This document shows positions 26,788 to 37,600 of a stretch of DNA of 64,000 nt, piece after piece (the first letter of the stretch is position 1; each line of letters begins with the position of its first letter). The position numbers and the translations under genes are program-made. Source of the DNA: an uncultured Acidobacteriaceae bacterium (GTDB taxonomy: Bacteria > Acidobacteriota > Terriglobia > Terriglobales > Acidobacteriaceae); contig CAINJJ010000031.1 of assembly GCA_903849645.1 (NCBI GenBank), positions 62,001 through 126,000 of the forward strand, in the 5' to 3' direction. Below the pieces are notes generated by a model. It was not told where the DNA came from. It searched no databases and saw nothing but the letters and a program-made list of their open reading frames with translations.

Positions 26788-27921
26788 TCAGCGCAATCCA
26801 TGCACCAGGATGCCGATGCCCGCCCCGCCCACAATCAGCCAGGTCGCGTTCACCTTCCAGCGCACGAGAACCAAGGCGCTCGCCAGCCCGATGGCCCAGG
26901 CAACCCCGTCCACCAGCGCCCCGCGGCAGAGCGCCAGCCCCACGGCCGCCATCAGGGCCACCGCCGCCGCGTTCACTCCGTCCAGAAACCCCGCCGCCAG
27001 CCTGGACCGGCGCACCCGCCCGGCCAGCGCACCGACCAGTCCCGCCATGCCAAACGACGGCAGAAAAATGCCCAGAGTCGCCGCCCCAGCGCCTGCCCAC
27101 CCGTGCACCAGATAGCCCACAAACGTGGCTGTCGCAAACACCGGCCCCGGCGTTAGTTGCCCCGCCGTAACCGCGTCCAGCAGTTGCGCCTCGGTAATCC
27201 AGTGCAGCCGGTCCACCAGGTCAGCCTTCAGAAAAGCCAGCAGCACGTACCCTGACCCGAAGACCACCACTCCGAGCTTGAGAAACACCAGGAACACCGC
27301 GCCCAGCCCCGCCGCCAGCCCCGCTCCTCCCAGCCCCAGCGGCAGCGCCGCCACGCTCAGGCTCACCGGTCCGCGCGTGCTGCCCCAGGCCGCCGCCAGC
27401 GCCACGGCGCCCGCCACCAGCAGCACCCCAAACGCCGGCACCCCGGCCAGCACCGCGCCAAAACACGCCAGACCCGCCAGCGCCAGTCCCCAGCTCCGCC
27501 AGGCCATCCGGCCCAGCTTCCAGATCGCCTGGGCCACAATAGCCACCATCACCGGCTTGGCCCCATACAGCAGCCCCTGTGCCTGGGGCAGGCTCCCGTA
27601 GCGCACGTACGCCCAGGCAAGCGCCAGCGTGGCCGCCGAGGCGGGCAGGATAAAGCACACCCCCGCAATCAGCAGGCCCAGCCAGCCCCGCCGCCGGTAG
27701 CCCAGTGCCATGGCCACCTGGGTGGAACTCGGCCCCGGCAACAGGTTGCACGCCCCCACCAGGTCCAGAAACCCCTCCCGGCTCAGCCAGCCCCGCCGCT
27801 CCACCGCCTCCCGCTCCATCAGGGCGATGTGCGCCGCCGGACCCCCAAAGGCCGTCAGCCCCAGTCGCGCAAACACGGCAAAGATCTCCCCTGGCGAACC
27901 CCTTCCGCCAGCCTGCGCCAT
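26788..27921 (-). CDS. chrA: Chromate-type ion transporter (ChrA, two-domain)
   Basis: The 377-residue protein is a long-chain CHR transporter with two homologous halves. The first has LGLTAFGGPAAHIALMERE, the second LGVVVFGSGYVLLAFLKADL; both continue into the (N/Q)L(L/T)PGP motif (NLLPGPSSTQVA and QLTPGPVFATAT). About ten transmembrane helices are visible. Such proteins export chromate or related oxyanions. It starts one base after the DoxX stop, so the two are probably co-transcribed. Confidence 0.9.
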   Translation of the reverse strand: MAQAGGRGSPGEIFAVFARLGLTAFGGPAAHIALMEREAVERRGWLSREGFLDLVGACNLLPGPSSTQVAMALGYRRRGWLGLLIAGVCFILPASAATLALAWAYVRYGSLPQAQGLLYGAKPVMVAIVAQAIWKLGRMAWRSWGLALAGLACFGAVLAGVPAFGVLLVAGAVALAAAWGSTRGPVSLSVAALPLGLGGAGLAAGLGAVFLVFLKLGVVVFGSGYVLLAFLKADLVDRLHWITEAQLLDAVTAGQLTPGPVFATATFVGYLVHGWAGAGAATLGIFLPSFGMAGLVGALAGRVRRSRLAAGFLDGVNAAAVALMAAVGLALCRGALVDGVAWAIGLASALVLVRWKVNATWLIVGGAGIGILVHGLR

Positions 27922-27922
27922 C

Positions 27923-28375
27923 TTAGAGTCCTTTGGATTGGTACCAGGGCCGCCGCCGCCCCAGTTTCACTCCGGAATCCAGCAACACGGCAACCAGGCC
28001 AAACAGCACCAGCAGGTCCGTCCGCGCCTCGTGAAAGAAGCTCAGCACGCCATAGTGGTTCAGCTTGACCAGTGCGAACGGGCCCAGCGGCCGTCCCAGC
28101 AGAATGGGCAGCTTGGTGGTCACCAGCGCCGTGACAATCACCGCCAGCAGCGCTATCGCCGCTTCCCCGGCATAGAAGTTGAGAGCGACGGCCAGGCCGC
28201 CGACAATCTCAACCCCGCCCACAAACGGCGCCAGCTTGTGTGCATACGGCAGCCCGATCAGCGCAAAGCGGCTCACGCCCAGATCGTTGGGAAGGAGAAA
28301 CTTCAGCGTGCCCTCCATCACAAAAACCAGACCCACGATCACCCGGATCAGGATCATGGGAAGATTTCGGCGCAT
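27923..28375 (-). CDS. DoxX family membrane protein
   Basis: The 150-residue protein has four transmembrane helices and the DoxX pattern: RVIVGLVFVMEGTLKFL, then GVEIVGGLAVALNFY with the conserved EI-GG. The C-terminal region (LVLFGLVAVLLDSGVKLGRRR) ends the last helix. DoxX proteins are linked to redox and thiol homeostasis in the inner membrane. The ATG at 28375 follows GGGAGG; an upstream extension of the frame was rejected. Confidence 0.85.
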   Translation of the reverse strand: MRRNLPMILIRVIVGLVFVMEGTLKFLLPNDLGVSRFALIGLPYAHKLAPFVGGVEIVGGLAVALNFYAGEAAIALLAVIVTALVTTKLPILLGRPLGPFALVKLNHYGVLSFFHEARTDLLVLFGLVAVLLDSGVKLGRRRPWYQSKGL

Positions 28376-28464
28376 CTTTGCCTCCCTGACTCTCTCTATC
28401 CCAAAGCCTGCAAGGGCAGAGCCGAAGCCCCGCCCTTGACCGGTGTTCCCTCTTCCGGTTGCCG

Positions 28465-31400
28465 CTACTCCTTCGGACCGCCGTTCGGGTAATCCACCCG
28501 GATGGTCAGAATCTCGTAGGGATGAATCGGCGCCTTCACCACGTCGCCCGTTACCGCCAGCGCCGCGCCTTCCGGAGTTTCCTGCATGTTGGTCACCGTT
28601 GCCCCGGTTGCCCCCGCCGGCACATGGAACTCGGCCACCGAGTCCTTGCCCGCCCACTCATACACGCGGAAGATCAGGCCCTTGGCGTCTTCAGCCTTTT
28701 TCACTGCCGTCAGCACCACGTTCTCCGGCCCGACAGACGCAAACGAGTGCGAAGCCGACAGCGCGCCCGCATGAGCCGTGGTCACCACCGCGGTCAGCGG
28801 ATAACTGTACTCATAGCCATGCCGCACCGTCAGCGCATCCTTCCACGTGCCCGCGTGCGGATAGAGCGCGTAGTGGAAGTGGTGATGGCCCATGTCCGCA
28901 TCCGGGTCGGGCCACTTGGGCGAGCGCAGCAGCGTAAGCCGCAGCAGGTTGCCCACCGCGTCGTACCCGTACTTGGTGTCGTTGATCACGCTCAGCCCAT
29001 GCTTGCCGTCGCCCAGGTCGGCCCAGCGCATGGCCGGAACCTCGAACTGCGCTTTCTCCCAGCTATTGTTGCGCGTGGTGGGGCGGTCGATGGCGCCGTA
29101 GGGGATTTCGTAGGTGGCAAAGTCGCTCGTGGCCGCCAGCGGGAAGGCCGCCTTCAGCAGAATGTGCGATTCGTGCCAGTCGATCTCGTTGTCCACATTC
29201 ACCATATCGCCGTCTGCGCTCAGGCTGAACGTCTGCACAAACTTGGAGCCCTGCCAGTGGCGCGTGACGCGGATGCCAGGCTCGGCCGTCTTCACCAGTT
29301 CGACCGAATCCGCGTGGTCAATGACCGCCGGAGCCACCTCAAATGTGCCGGGGTCCACGTTCCACGCATCGTAATCCTTCGGCGTGTCCTTGAAGAACTG
29401 GAGCTGATTGCCGCAAGCCCCTGAAGCAAGCAACTCGAACTTCGTCCGCTTGTCGAAGAGGCTCGTGACGCAGCCGGACTGCTTGTCCACGCCGAAGCGC
29501 AGAGCGCCGTTTTCAAGCGTGATGGCGGTGGCGGATTCGGTGGCCTGCGCATCGCTTTCCGCCCCCTGCTTCGCCTGTTTCCCTGCGCCGATCCACACCA
29601 CTTTGTAGCCAAGCGCAGGCACACCGAGGACGTGGAGCCTTACATCAGAGACGCCGATCTTCTCGTCTGTTGTGCTCTCCACGATCTGCGCGCCGGATGC
29701 TGTTCCCGGCTTCCCGCCCTGCACGTGCGCTGTGACCTCACCCGAACGCTCCCAGCCCAGCGGGTTGTAGACGACGACCGGGATGCCGGCGCCGCCTGTG
29801 TTGACCCTCTCGTCCACCGTCTGCAGCGCGCCCGACGAGATCTCATTCGTCGAGTAGCGCACCACGTCATAGTCCTTCTGCGCGTCCTTGTAAATAACGC
29901 CGATGCCGGAGCCAGCCGCCAGATCGTGGAACTGGTTGAAGAGCACCTTCTTCCAGTCTTCTGTCAGTTCCTTGCCCGGGTAGGCCTTTCCGTCCAGCCA
30001 CGCCAGGGAAGACCACTTTTCGGCATCCAAGACCTCCACTTCGCTTTCGCGCATGTTGCGCTTGTGGTTGGCCTGGGTGGTCATCACTCCGCGGTGGTAC
30101 TCAAAGTACATCTCGCTCTTCCAGGTGGGAATGTTCACCTTGCCCGCCACCGCCGGCGGCGCCGTGTAGCCCTTGGCGATGGACTTGTAGTCCCAGACCG
30201 GGCTGTCGGGGGCAATCTGCTTTTCCAACTCGGTGAAATGCGGCTGCGCGGTGCCAAACTCGATCTTCGGCCCCACATGGCCCGGCCCTGCCCAGTGGAA
30301 GCCCTCATCCAGAATCGCCCGCGTGGGCCCGCCGCCGTGGTCGCCCACGCCATACAGGTCCATGATGCCCGGCAGCCCCGTGGCCTGCTTCTGCGCGATG
30401 GTAAAGTCCCGCGCCAGCCGCACCGGGTTCAGGTTGTCGTTGGCGTAGTCGTGGGGGAAGTAGGCCAGCACCTTCGACCCATCCGGCGACTGCCACCAGA
30501 AGAACTTGAACGGCAGTTGATTCGTGTCGTTCCACGCCATCTTCTGCGTCACAAAGTAGTCCACGCCGCTCTTCTTGTAGATCTGCGGCAACTGCCACGT
30601 ATAGCCGAAGCTGTCCGGGTTCCACCCGATGCGCACGTCCACGCCGTAGTTCTGCTTGAACCACCGCTTGCCCACCAACAGTTGCCTGACCAGCGACTCG
30701 CCGTCCGGCATGTTCAGGTCGGGCTCCACCCACATGCCGCCCACAATCTCCCAGCGGCCTTCTTTCACCCGCCTGGCGATCTCGGCGTTCATGTCCGGGT
30801 ACTTGTCGGCCAGCCACTCGTTATAGGCCGCCGCGCTCTGCGAATAGGTGTACTGCGGGTACTCGTACATCAGTTGCAGTGCGGTGCCGAAGGTGCGCTT
30901 CACCACGTCTACCGTCTCGGTCCACGGCCACAGCCAGGCCGCGTCAATGTGTGAGTTGCCGGTCAGGTGCAGCGTGACCTGCTCCAGCAGCGGCCGGAGC
31001 GCCTCGAGCTTGGTATGCGCCGCCTTCAGGCTGGCGTCAAACGCCGCCTGGTCGTGCGCGTCCAGCGCCTTCAGGTCCACCGTCTCAATGGCCCCGGTCA
31101 GCGCGCCCAACTGCTTTGCGTCCCCCGGCGCCAGCGCCGGCACCAGCAGCGCCGCCGAAAGGAACTCCAGGCGCAGATCCTCGGGATTCGGCCGGCTCTC
31201 CGGGAAGTCGATCTTCAGCGTCGAGCCCTGGAAACTCTTCGTATCCACCGTGTGCAGCAGCTTGACCGCCACAACCACCTTGTCGCCCGGCTTGGCGTCG
31301 TCAAACAGCACCACCGGCTCCAGGTCGTCGCCCATGGCCGCCCGCCGCCCGTTGAAGTAGAGAATCTGCGGCATCGGCCCGTTCCCATACGCATGGAACT

Positions 31401-31776
31401 GGAACCACACCCGCGCGCCGGTCAGGTCGTAGCCGTTCAGCGTCGGGGGAATCTGAAACGTCTGCCGGAACCACACCGCGTCCGTTGGCGCCTTGGTCTC
31501 GCGGGCAATCGGCTGCCAGCCGCTGTCGTCCAGGTTCACCGCTTCGCCGTGGGCCAGGTCGCCCACATGCATCTTCCAGCCCGCGTCGGGCAGCTCGTGC
31601 AGGCTTGTCAGCCGGTCAACCACAGCATGGGTCGCGGCCGGCAGGGCGGCAACCACCTGGGCCGCCTGCTCGGCAGTCTGAGCCGCGCCGCGGCCCGCAA
31701 ACAGCATGGAAAGAGCAAGTACAAGCGCTACGACGGGGAGGCGATAACGCAGTTTCAAAACAAGGCTCATGGTCAA
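28465..31776 (-). CDS. Secreted glycoside hydrolase family 38 alpha-mannosidase
   Basis: The 1103-residue exported enzyme has a signal peptide (LPVVALVLALSMLFAGRGAAQ) and a N-terminal carbohydrate-binding-like domain. The GH38 catalytic domain follows, with the zinc motif HIDAAWLWPW near residue 275 and the nucleophile in WNPDSFGY near residue 385. The C-terminal half holds the beta-sandwich domains of the family. It hydrolyses alpha-mannosides with retention of configuration. The neighbouring glycosidase at 32217 suggests joint use on an alpha-mannose-containing glycan. Start 31776 or the second Met, at 31770. Confidence 0.9.
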   Translation of the reverse strand: MTMSLVLKLRYRLPVVALVLALSMLFAGRGAAQTAEQAAQVVAALPAATHAVVDRLTSLHELPDAGWKMHVGDLAHGEAVNLDDSGWQPIARETKAPTDAVWFRQTFQIPPTLNGYDLTGARVWFQFHAYGNGPMPQILYFNGRRAAMGDDLEPVVLFDDAKPGDKVVVAVKLLHTVDTKSFQGSTLKIDFPESRPNPEDLRLEFLSAALLVPALAPGDAKQLGALTGAIETVDLKALDAHDQAAFDASLKAAHTKLEALRPLLEQVTLHLTGNSHIDAAWLWPWTETVDVVKRTFGTALQLMYEYPQYTYSQSAAAYNEWLADKYPDMNAEIARRVKEGRWEIVGGMWVEPDLNMPDGESLVRQLLVGKRWFKQNYGVDVRIGWNPDSFGYTWQLPQIYKKSGVDYFVTQKMAWNDTNQLPFKFFWWQSPDGSKVLAYFPHDYANDNLNPVRLARDFTIAQKQATGLPGIMDLYGVGDHGGGPTRAILDEGFHWAGPGHVGPKIEFGTAQPHFTELEKQIAPDSPVWDYKSIAKGYTAPPAVAGKVNIPTWKSEMYFEYHRGVMTTQANHKRNMRESEVEVLDAEKWSSLAWLDGKAYPGKELTEDWKKVLFNQFHDLAAGSGIGVIYKDAQKDYDVVRYSTNEISSGALQTVDERVNTGGAGIPVVVYNPLGWERSGEVTAHVQGGKPGTASGAQIVESTTDEKIGVSDVRLHVLGVPALGYKVVWIGAGKQAKQGAESDAQATESATAITLENGALRFGVDKQSGCVTSLFDKRTKFELLASGACGNQLQFFKDTPKDYDAWNVDPGTFEVAPAVIDHADSVELVKTAEPGIRVTRHWQGSKFVQTFSLSADGDMVNVDNEIDWHESHILLKAAFPLAATSDFATYEIPYGAIDRPTTRNNSWEKAQFEVPAMRWADLGDGKHGLSVINDTKYGYDAVGNLLRLTLLRSPKWPDPDADMGHHHFHYALYPHAGTWKDALTVRHGYEYSYPLTAVVTTAHAGALSASHSFASVGPENVVLTAVKKAEDAKGLIFRVYEWAGKDSVAEFHVPAGATGATVTNMQETPEGAALAVTGDVVKAPIHPYEILTIRVDYPNGGPKE

Positions 31777-31968
31777 AAAACCCTCCGCAGAATGTTAAGG
31801 CATTCAATCATCCCCTGGCCTGGAAACCAACGGCTCCAGGTAAATATTTGCCCATTGGAATTCCGGCGATTCCATCGCCTTGCCGTCCTCGGCATCCTGA
31901 CCCGCATCTGCGCGTTGCATCGGGGATGAACAGCCGGCGCCAGCTTCGGCCCCAAACCGCCACTGCTC

Positions 31969-32197
31969 CAGCCCCGGAGAGGCTCCAGCCTCAACCCCAA
32001 ACAGCCGCCAACCTCAGCCACGGATCGGGTCCAGCCGAGGTCCTGAACAGCGACAACCTCAGCCCCAAACAGACCCCAGTTCCAGCCCCGAGCAGACCCC
32101 AACTCCAGCCCCGGAGGGGCGGCAGGATAATAGCCCAGGACAAGCGCAGCGCAGTCCTGGGAAAGCGCCTAAAAATGACTCCAGCCCCGGAGGGGCG
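31969..32197. repeat. Cluster of CCAGCCCCGGAGGGGCG-type intergenic repeats
   Basis: The 440 bp gap between the two glycosidase genes is largely repetitive. ACTCCAGCCCCGGAGGGGCG occurs exactly twice (32102-32121 and 32178-32197), with degenerate copies from 31969. Between them is a hairpin, CCCAGGAC / GTCCTGGG (32134-32161). I recognise this as a dispersed repeat type common in Acidobacteria. No gene is seen in the gap. Confidence 0.65.
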
Positions 32198-32216
32198 ATG
32201 CCGGGAATCCCACCCT

Positions 32217-34214
32217 CTACCGCGGGCGGGCCTCCCCGCCCTGCTCCAGATACTCCACATACCCCAGCAGCGCCCCCCAGTGATAGAACCGGTCGCTGCT
32301 CTCCACATCGTCTCCCGTGCCCGCCACGGCGTTGTAGTTCTCGTGCACGTGCCCCTTCTCCGTCCACTCCTTCACAAACAGTTTCAAAGACCTGGCCGCA
32401 AACTCCCCGCGCGCCTGTCCAACGTCATAGTTGGCCAGCCCCAGATACACCAGGTAGTTCATCGGACCCCAGATGCGCCCCCGCCAGTAGTTCTGGTCCT
32501 TGAACGCCGGGTCGTTGCGCGCAATCGACGGAATCGTCCACTCTCCCCAGAACTCTTCGGGGTTCAGCAGATGCCTGTCAACCATCGTCCGCGCCTGCCC
32601 CGCCGTGGCCGCCTTTGCCAGCAGCGGATAGAAGTTTGTCGGCGAGAGCCGCGGGCTCTTTTCCCCCGTGTGCAGGTCCACATTCAAAAAGATGCCCGCC
32701 TTCTCGTCCCACATCGTCGCCAGTTTGGCCCGGTAGCGGCTGCTGCGCTCCTTCAGTTCCTTGGCCTCGGCCGCCTTGCCCAAGGCCTCCGCCATCTCCG
32801 CCAGCGCGTCGCAGTCGGCGATGTACAGGCTCATCAGCCCCACGTCGCCAATCTCCAGCAGGTGCGTCTTCGGGTTATAAAAGCTGCCGTCGTACATCGG
32901 GCTGTTGTCCAGCCCCGACTCATACACGGCCCCCTGCCACGTCCCCCGCGAGCTGTCGTCCAGGGTGACCGGCTGGTTGTCGGGGTCGTCGCCCCACACC
33001 AGGTACCCGTTCATGTCGCGATGCTCCGCCCACCAGCGGTTCCATCGCAGCAGCGGCTTGAAGGCCTCTTCGATGAACCATTTGTCGTGGAACTTCTGGT
33101 AAAGCCCCAGCACCGTGATGGCCCCCACCGGCGGCTCCGAGCGGTTCGTGCTCTTCCAGCCTCCGGCCCTGGCAAAGTTGGGCACAAACCCCAGGGGCGT
33201 CTCCTCGCGCAGGATCTCGATGGCGTTGGCATAAGCCAGGTCCTTGCCGCCGATGCCCGCCATCGTCGCCGCAAAAAACGTGTCCCAGTCAAAGAGCACA
33301 TACCCGCCCCAGCCCACGCTCCAGACGCGGCTCACCGGCGAAATCACCCGCTGCTTCTCCGGCTCGTAGATGGTGTCCCAGCCCAGGGTGGTCTGGATGG
33401 AGTCGAGAATCGGGGCGTTCTTGCCGGCTGCCTTGATTGACTGCTCATAGGCGGTCTTCTGGCGCGCAATCGCCGCCTGAATCTCCTCCAGCGAACGCCG
33501 CTTCTCCGTGCTGATTCCCACTGGGCCAGTCATGTCGGCGGCAAAAAAGGCGCCGCCCACCGGCGCATTCACCACTGGCAGCTCCGACTTGGTCCCCTCC
33601 GGGCGGCATGTGCAGAAGACCACATGGGGCGTGGGCATGTCGTGATCTGCGTCTAACCACGCAATCACGTCTTCGCGGGGAATCACGTGCTGGGGCTGGT
33701 TCCAGATGCTTGCAATGCTGATCACCACCGTTGGCGCCAGCGTGTCAGGCTTCGCCCCCGCCAGCGGCGTCACCAGCAGCACCAGGTCCCCGCCGTCGTG
33801 CGCGCTCTGCACCCGCCACTTGTGCTCCTTCCACTCAATCGACAGGTCCGTATAGCTCCCATCCCATGCGTGCGGTCCCGGCGTCACCACCTCCGCCCCC
33901 TTGTCCAGCCGACCAATCAGGACATCGCCCAGGTAGGCATCGCTGTTCAGGGTCGAGTTGTGCTGCATCCCCACGCGAATCGCCAACCCATCCGGCAGCA
34001 GCACATGGGTCGTCACGGAGTGCACATCCCAGGTGTTCCAGCCCCGCGCCAGCCGCCGCTGCACCTCGGTGTAGTTGGCCGATGCGGGTTCCACGTTCTG
34101 TGCCCCGCCGGCCACCCTCGGCTGCCCCTGCCCCGCCGCCAACCCCGCCACCATACCCAGCGCCAACCCCGCACAAACCGTCTCAACCCACCGTCCGCTA
34201 TTCCGTCCAGCCAT
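32217..34214 (-). CDS. Secreted MGH1/GH63-type glycoside hydrolase
   Basis: The 665-residue protein has a leader (VCAGLALGMVAGLAAGQ), an N-terminal beta domain, and an (alpha/alpha)6-barrel domain with GGYVLFDWDTFFAATMAGI, LDNSPMYDGSFYN and YWRGRIWGPMNYLVYLGL. These are the signatures of the GH63/MGH1 group (glucosidase or mannosylglycerate hydrolase type). The acids in FDWDTF and ENYNA fit the catalytic region. The ATG at 34214 follows AAGGAGAG; a 38-codon upstream extension lacks a leader. The substrate is probably an alpha-glucoside or alpha-mannoside. Confidence 0.8.
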   Translation of the reverse strand: MAGRNSGRWVETVCAGLALGMVAGLAAGQGQPRVAGGAQNVEPASANYTEVQRRLARGWNTWDVHSVTTHVLLPDGLAIRVGMQHNSTLNSDAYLGDVLIGRLDKGAEVVTPGPHAWDGSYTDLSIEWKEHKWRVQSAHDGGDLVLLVTPLAGAKPDTLAPTVVISIASIWNQPQHVIPREDVIAWLDADHDMPTPHVVFCTCRPEGTKSELPVVNAPVGGAFFAADMTGPVGISTEKRRSLEEIQAAIARQKTAYEQSIKAAGKNAPILDSIQTTLGWDTIYEPEKQRVISPVSRVWSVGWGGYVLFDWDTFFAATMAGIGGKDLAYANAIEILREETPLGFVPNFARAGGWKSTNRSEPPVGAITVLGLYQKFHDKWFIEEAFKPLLRWNRWWAEHRDMNGYLVWGDDPDNQPVTLDDSSRGTWQGAVYESGLDNSPMYDGSFYNPKTHLLEIGDVGLMSLYIADCDALAEMAEALGKAAEAKELKERSSRYRAKLATMWDEKAGIFLNVDLHTGEKSPRLSPTNFYPLLAKAATAGQARTMVDRHLLNPEEFWGEWTIPSIARNDPAFKDQNYWRGRIWGPMNYLVYLGLANYDVGQARGEFAARSLKLFVKEWTEKGHVHENYNAVAGTGDDVESSDRFYHWGALLGYVEYLEQGGEARPR

Positions 34215-34696
34215 GCAACTCTCCTTCTCTGGATTCCCGCGCCCCGCGCTGTCACCCGCAAGGGTATCCGAATGGACCACTTTCCACTCAACCACGCGCG
34301 GCTCTGGTGTCCTCAATCGAACCCCCATCCCACCCCGTGGGACATTCCCCTTCCTGCCTGGGTGCGTGTCACTGTCCCAAAGAGCATACTCATGTATAGG
34401 CCGTTTTTCGGGGTTTCCTTCCCCTTGGGTTTCCCCGTCTCCATCTCGGCCATTACACTTGCAAGGGCGTTTCCTTCCGGCCGCTCCTGTTGGCTGCCCC
34501 TGAAGGAAGCTCCATATCCATGCGGCAACCAGGCCATTGCCAGGCCCGCGCCAGAGCGCTCTACCTGCCCGCCATTGGCGGCATCGCCTCGCGGCGTATT
34601 TTCAACGGGTTGCGCCAGCCACTTCGCTGGACTCGCTGCCCACCGCGCGGCCACAACTTTGCTTCACGGGAATCTGCACGCACAGAGAGGGATTTT
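34215..34696. other. Divergent spacer between glycosidase and oxidoreductase genes
   Basis: These 482 bp must hold promoters for both flanking genes. The nifJ frame is open back to about 34490, but that part has no family similarity. I saw no clear operator palindrome, RNA gene or repeat. Confidence 0.4.
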
Positions 34697-37600
34697 ATGA
34701 CGGTTGCTGCTCGCTATCCAGGCATTCGGATCACTGCTAACGGAAACCAGCTCGTCTCGTACCACACGGAGACGCGCATCGCCGACGCCGGCGTCTTTTA
34801 TCCCATCACCCCCTCCACAGAGGGCGGCGAACTCTTCCAGCAGGCTTATGCCGAGGGTCACCTCAACGTCTTTGGGCAGAACACCATCGCCATCGAAACC
34901 GAGGGCGAGCACGCGGCCCAGGGTGGCGCCATCGCCCACTCCGTCTGCGGCAAGCGCGTGGTCAACTTCACCTCCGGCCAGGGCGTCGTCTACGGCGTGG
35001 AGCAGTATTACCACGCCCCCGGCAAGGGCAGCACCATGGTGCTCGAGGTGGGCGCGCGCGCCCTCACCAAGCACGCCCTCAACGTCCACTGCGGACACGA
35101 CGACATCTACGGCGCCCTCGACACCGGATGGATCATGCTCTTCGGCAAGGACGCCCAGCAGGCCGCCGACCAGGCGCTCATCCTGCGCCGCGTCACCGAG
35201 CTCTCCCTCACACCGGGCATGAACATCATGGACGGCTTCCTCACCACGCACCTTGAGCGCACCTTCTACAAGCACGAGTCGGAGCTTATCCGCGAGTACC
35301 TCGGCTCCCCCGACGACGTCATCGACTGCCCCACCGAGGCCCAGCGCGTCCTGTTTGGACCCACCCGCCGCCGCGTTCCCAAGATGATGGACCTCGCCAA
35401 CCCCATCCTGCTCGGCCCTGTCCAGAACCAGGAACACTACATGAATGGCATCGTGGCCCGGCGCAATAACTTCGTCGAGCCCATCCTGGAGTTCCTTGAG
35501 GCTGCCTACAAAGACTTCGGTGAGCTGACCGGCCGCCGTTACGGCTTGCTCTCCGAGTACAAGACCCAGGACGCCGAGACTGTCTTCGTCTCCCTCGGCT
35601 CCGCCGCTGAGAACATCGAGGCCGCGGTCGACTACCTGCGCCAGACCCGCAACGCCAGCGTTGGTTCCATCCATATCAACGTCATCCGCCCCTTCCCCGA
35701 GGCAGCCCTCGTCGCCGCCCTCAAGGGCAAGAAGAACGTCATCATTCTGGAGCGCACCGACGAAGCTCTGGCCGGCGACAACCCCCTCGGCCGCGATATC
35801 CGAACCGCCCTCTCCAAGGCCGTGCAGTCCACCGAGGGCCTGCCCGCAATCTCCCTCGCCGAGGTTCCCCGCATTTTCGGCGGCACCTACGGCCTCGGCT
35901 CCCGCGACTTCCGCCCGGAGCACGTTCTCGGCGCTTACGAGTTCGCCACCGCCGGCCGCGCCCGCAAGGACGGCAAGACCGCTGCCGACGGCATCAGCTT
36001 CATGGTTCTCGGCATCGACCACCCGTATGCCGTGGTTGGCGATGAAACCCCCTCCCTGCTCCCCGAAGGCGCGGTAGCCGTCCGCTTTCACTCCATCGGC
36101 GGATGGGGCGCCATCACCACCGGCAAAAACCTCGGCGCCATCCTCGGCGACCTCAACGACCTCATCTTTGAGCGCGACGGCGAGCGCGACTCCCTCGGCA
36201 ACCCCAAGGAAGTCATCCACGTCTCCGCCAATCCCAAGTACGGCTCGGAGAAGAAGGGCGCGCCCACCAGCTACTTCATGGTTGCGGCCAAGGATCGCAT
36301 CCGCGTCAACTGCGACCTGCGCCACGTAACGGTCGTTCTGTGCTGCGATCCCAAGGCCTTTACCCACACCAACCCGCTCGACGGCATGGCCCCCGGCGGC
36401 TCGCTGGTCTGGGAGTCCGACCAGGAAGGCGACCACGCATGGGAGCAGCTTCCCCTCTGGGCGCGCAAGCAGATCATCGACAACAACATCCGGGTCTTCA
36501 CCCTTCCCGGCTTCGCCATCGCCCGCAAGGCGACCGACCGCGGCGACCTCCAGCTCCGCATGCAGGGCAATGCCTTCCTCGGCGCGTTCTTCGCCGTCAG
36601 CACCCTGCTGCAGGAGTTCGGCATCACCCAGGAACAGTACCGCGAGGTCGTCCACAAGCAGTACGTCAAAAAGTTCGGCAAGCTCGGCGACGCCGTAGTT
36701 CAGTCCAACATGGAAGTGATGATGCAGGGCTTCGACCAGGTCCGCGAGATCAAGGTGGGCGCATTGACCGCCGCCGACCACTCCAGCCTGCGCGGCCAGG
36801 CGCTCCTGCCTATTCTTGAGCTGGCCACCGCCGGCGGCTCCTGCGGCACCGGTTGCCGTTCCACACCCCTGCCCACCGGCCAGGCCAAGCGCACCCCGGT
36901 GGCCAGCGTGGCCAACTTCGACGCCGAGTTCCGTTCCAACTTCGGCTACAACCAGCCTGCCTCGCCTCTTTCGGCACTCGGCATGATCGCCGCGGCCACC
37001 GGCGACACCGCCTCCAAGTACGTTGCCCGCCGCGAGACGCCGCTCTACATCCCCGAAAACTGCACCCAGTGCATGGAGTGCATCTCCGTCTGCCCTGACA
37101 CCGCCCTGCCCAACACCTCGCAGGACCTCTCGACCCTCCTCACCACCGCCGTCAAGTACTACATCGCCGACCCCGCCGACCGCGCCACCCTCCTCTCAGC
37201 CCTGCCGGAGATTGAGAAGGCCACCCGCCAGCGCATGGTCGCCGAAGTCAAAACCGGCACCCCGCTGCCCACCATCCTTCGTGAAGTCACCGACTCAGTC
37301 GCCGGCTTCTCTCAGCAGAGCAAGGACCAGTTCTTCGCCATCCTGGCCAAGGTCCCCATGGCCTACCAGAAGGTGACCGCCATCTTCGCCTCGCCGGAGC
37401 GCAAGTCCCCCGGCTCGGGCGGCATCTTCTCCATCTTTGTCTCCGACCTCTGCAAGGGCTGCGCCGCCTGCGTCACCGCCTGCGGCGACCACCAGGCCCT
37501 CAAGATGGTGCAGGAGACCGAGGAGATCAACGCCGAGCACGAGACCGGCACCGCCTTCCTCGACCTGCTTCCCGACACCTCGCAGAAGTTCCTCGGCCTC

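Noticed and set aside
34490..34696. Upstream extension of nifJ
   Set aside because: Translation is Arg/Cys/Pro-rich without similarity; ATG 34697 has a ribosome-binding site and begins the conserved domain.
34664..36781. 705-residue minus-strand ORF opposite nifJ
   Set aside because: Shadow of the oxidoreductase gene, which has clear motifs on the plus strand.
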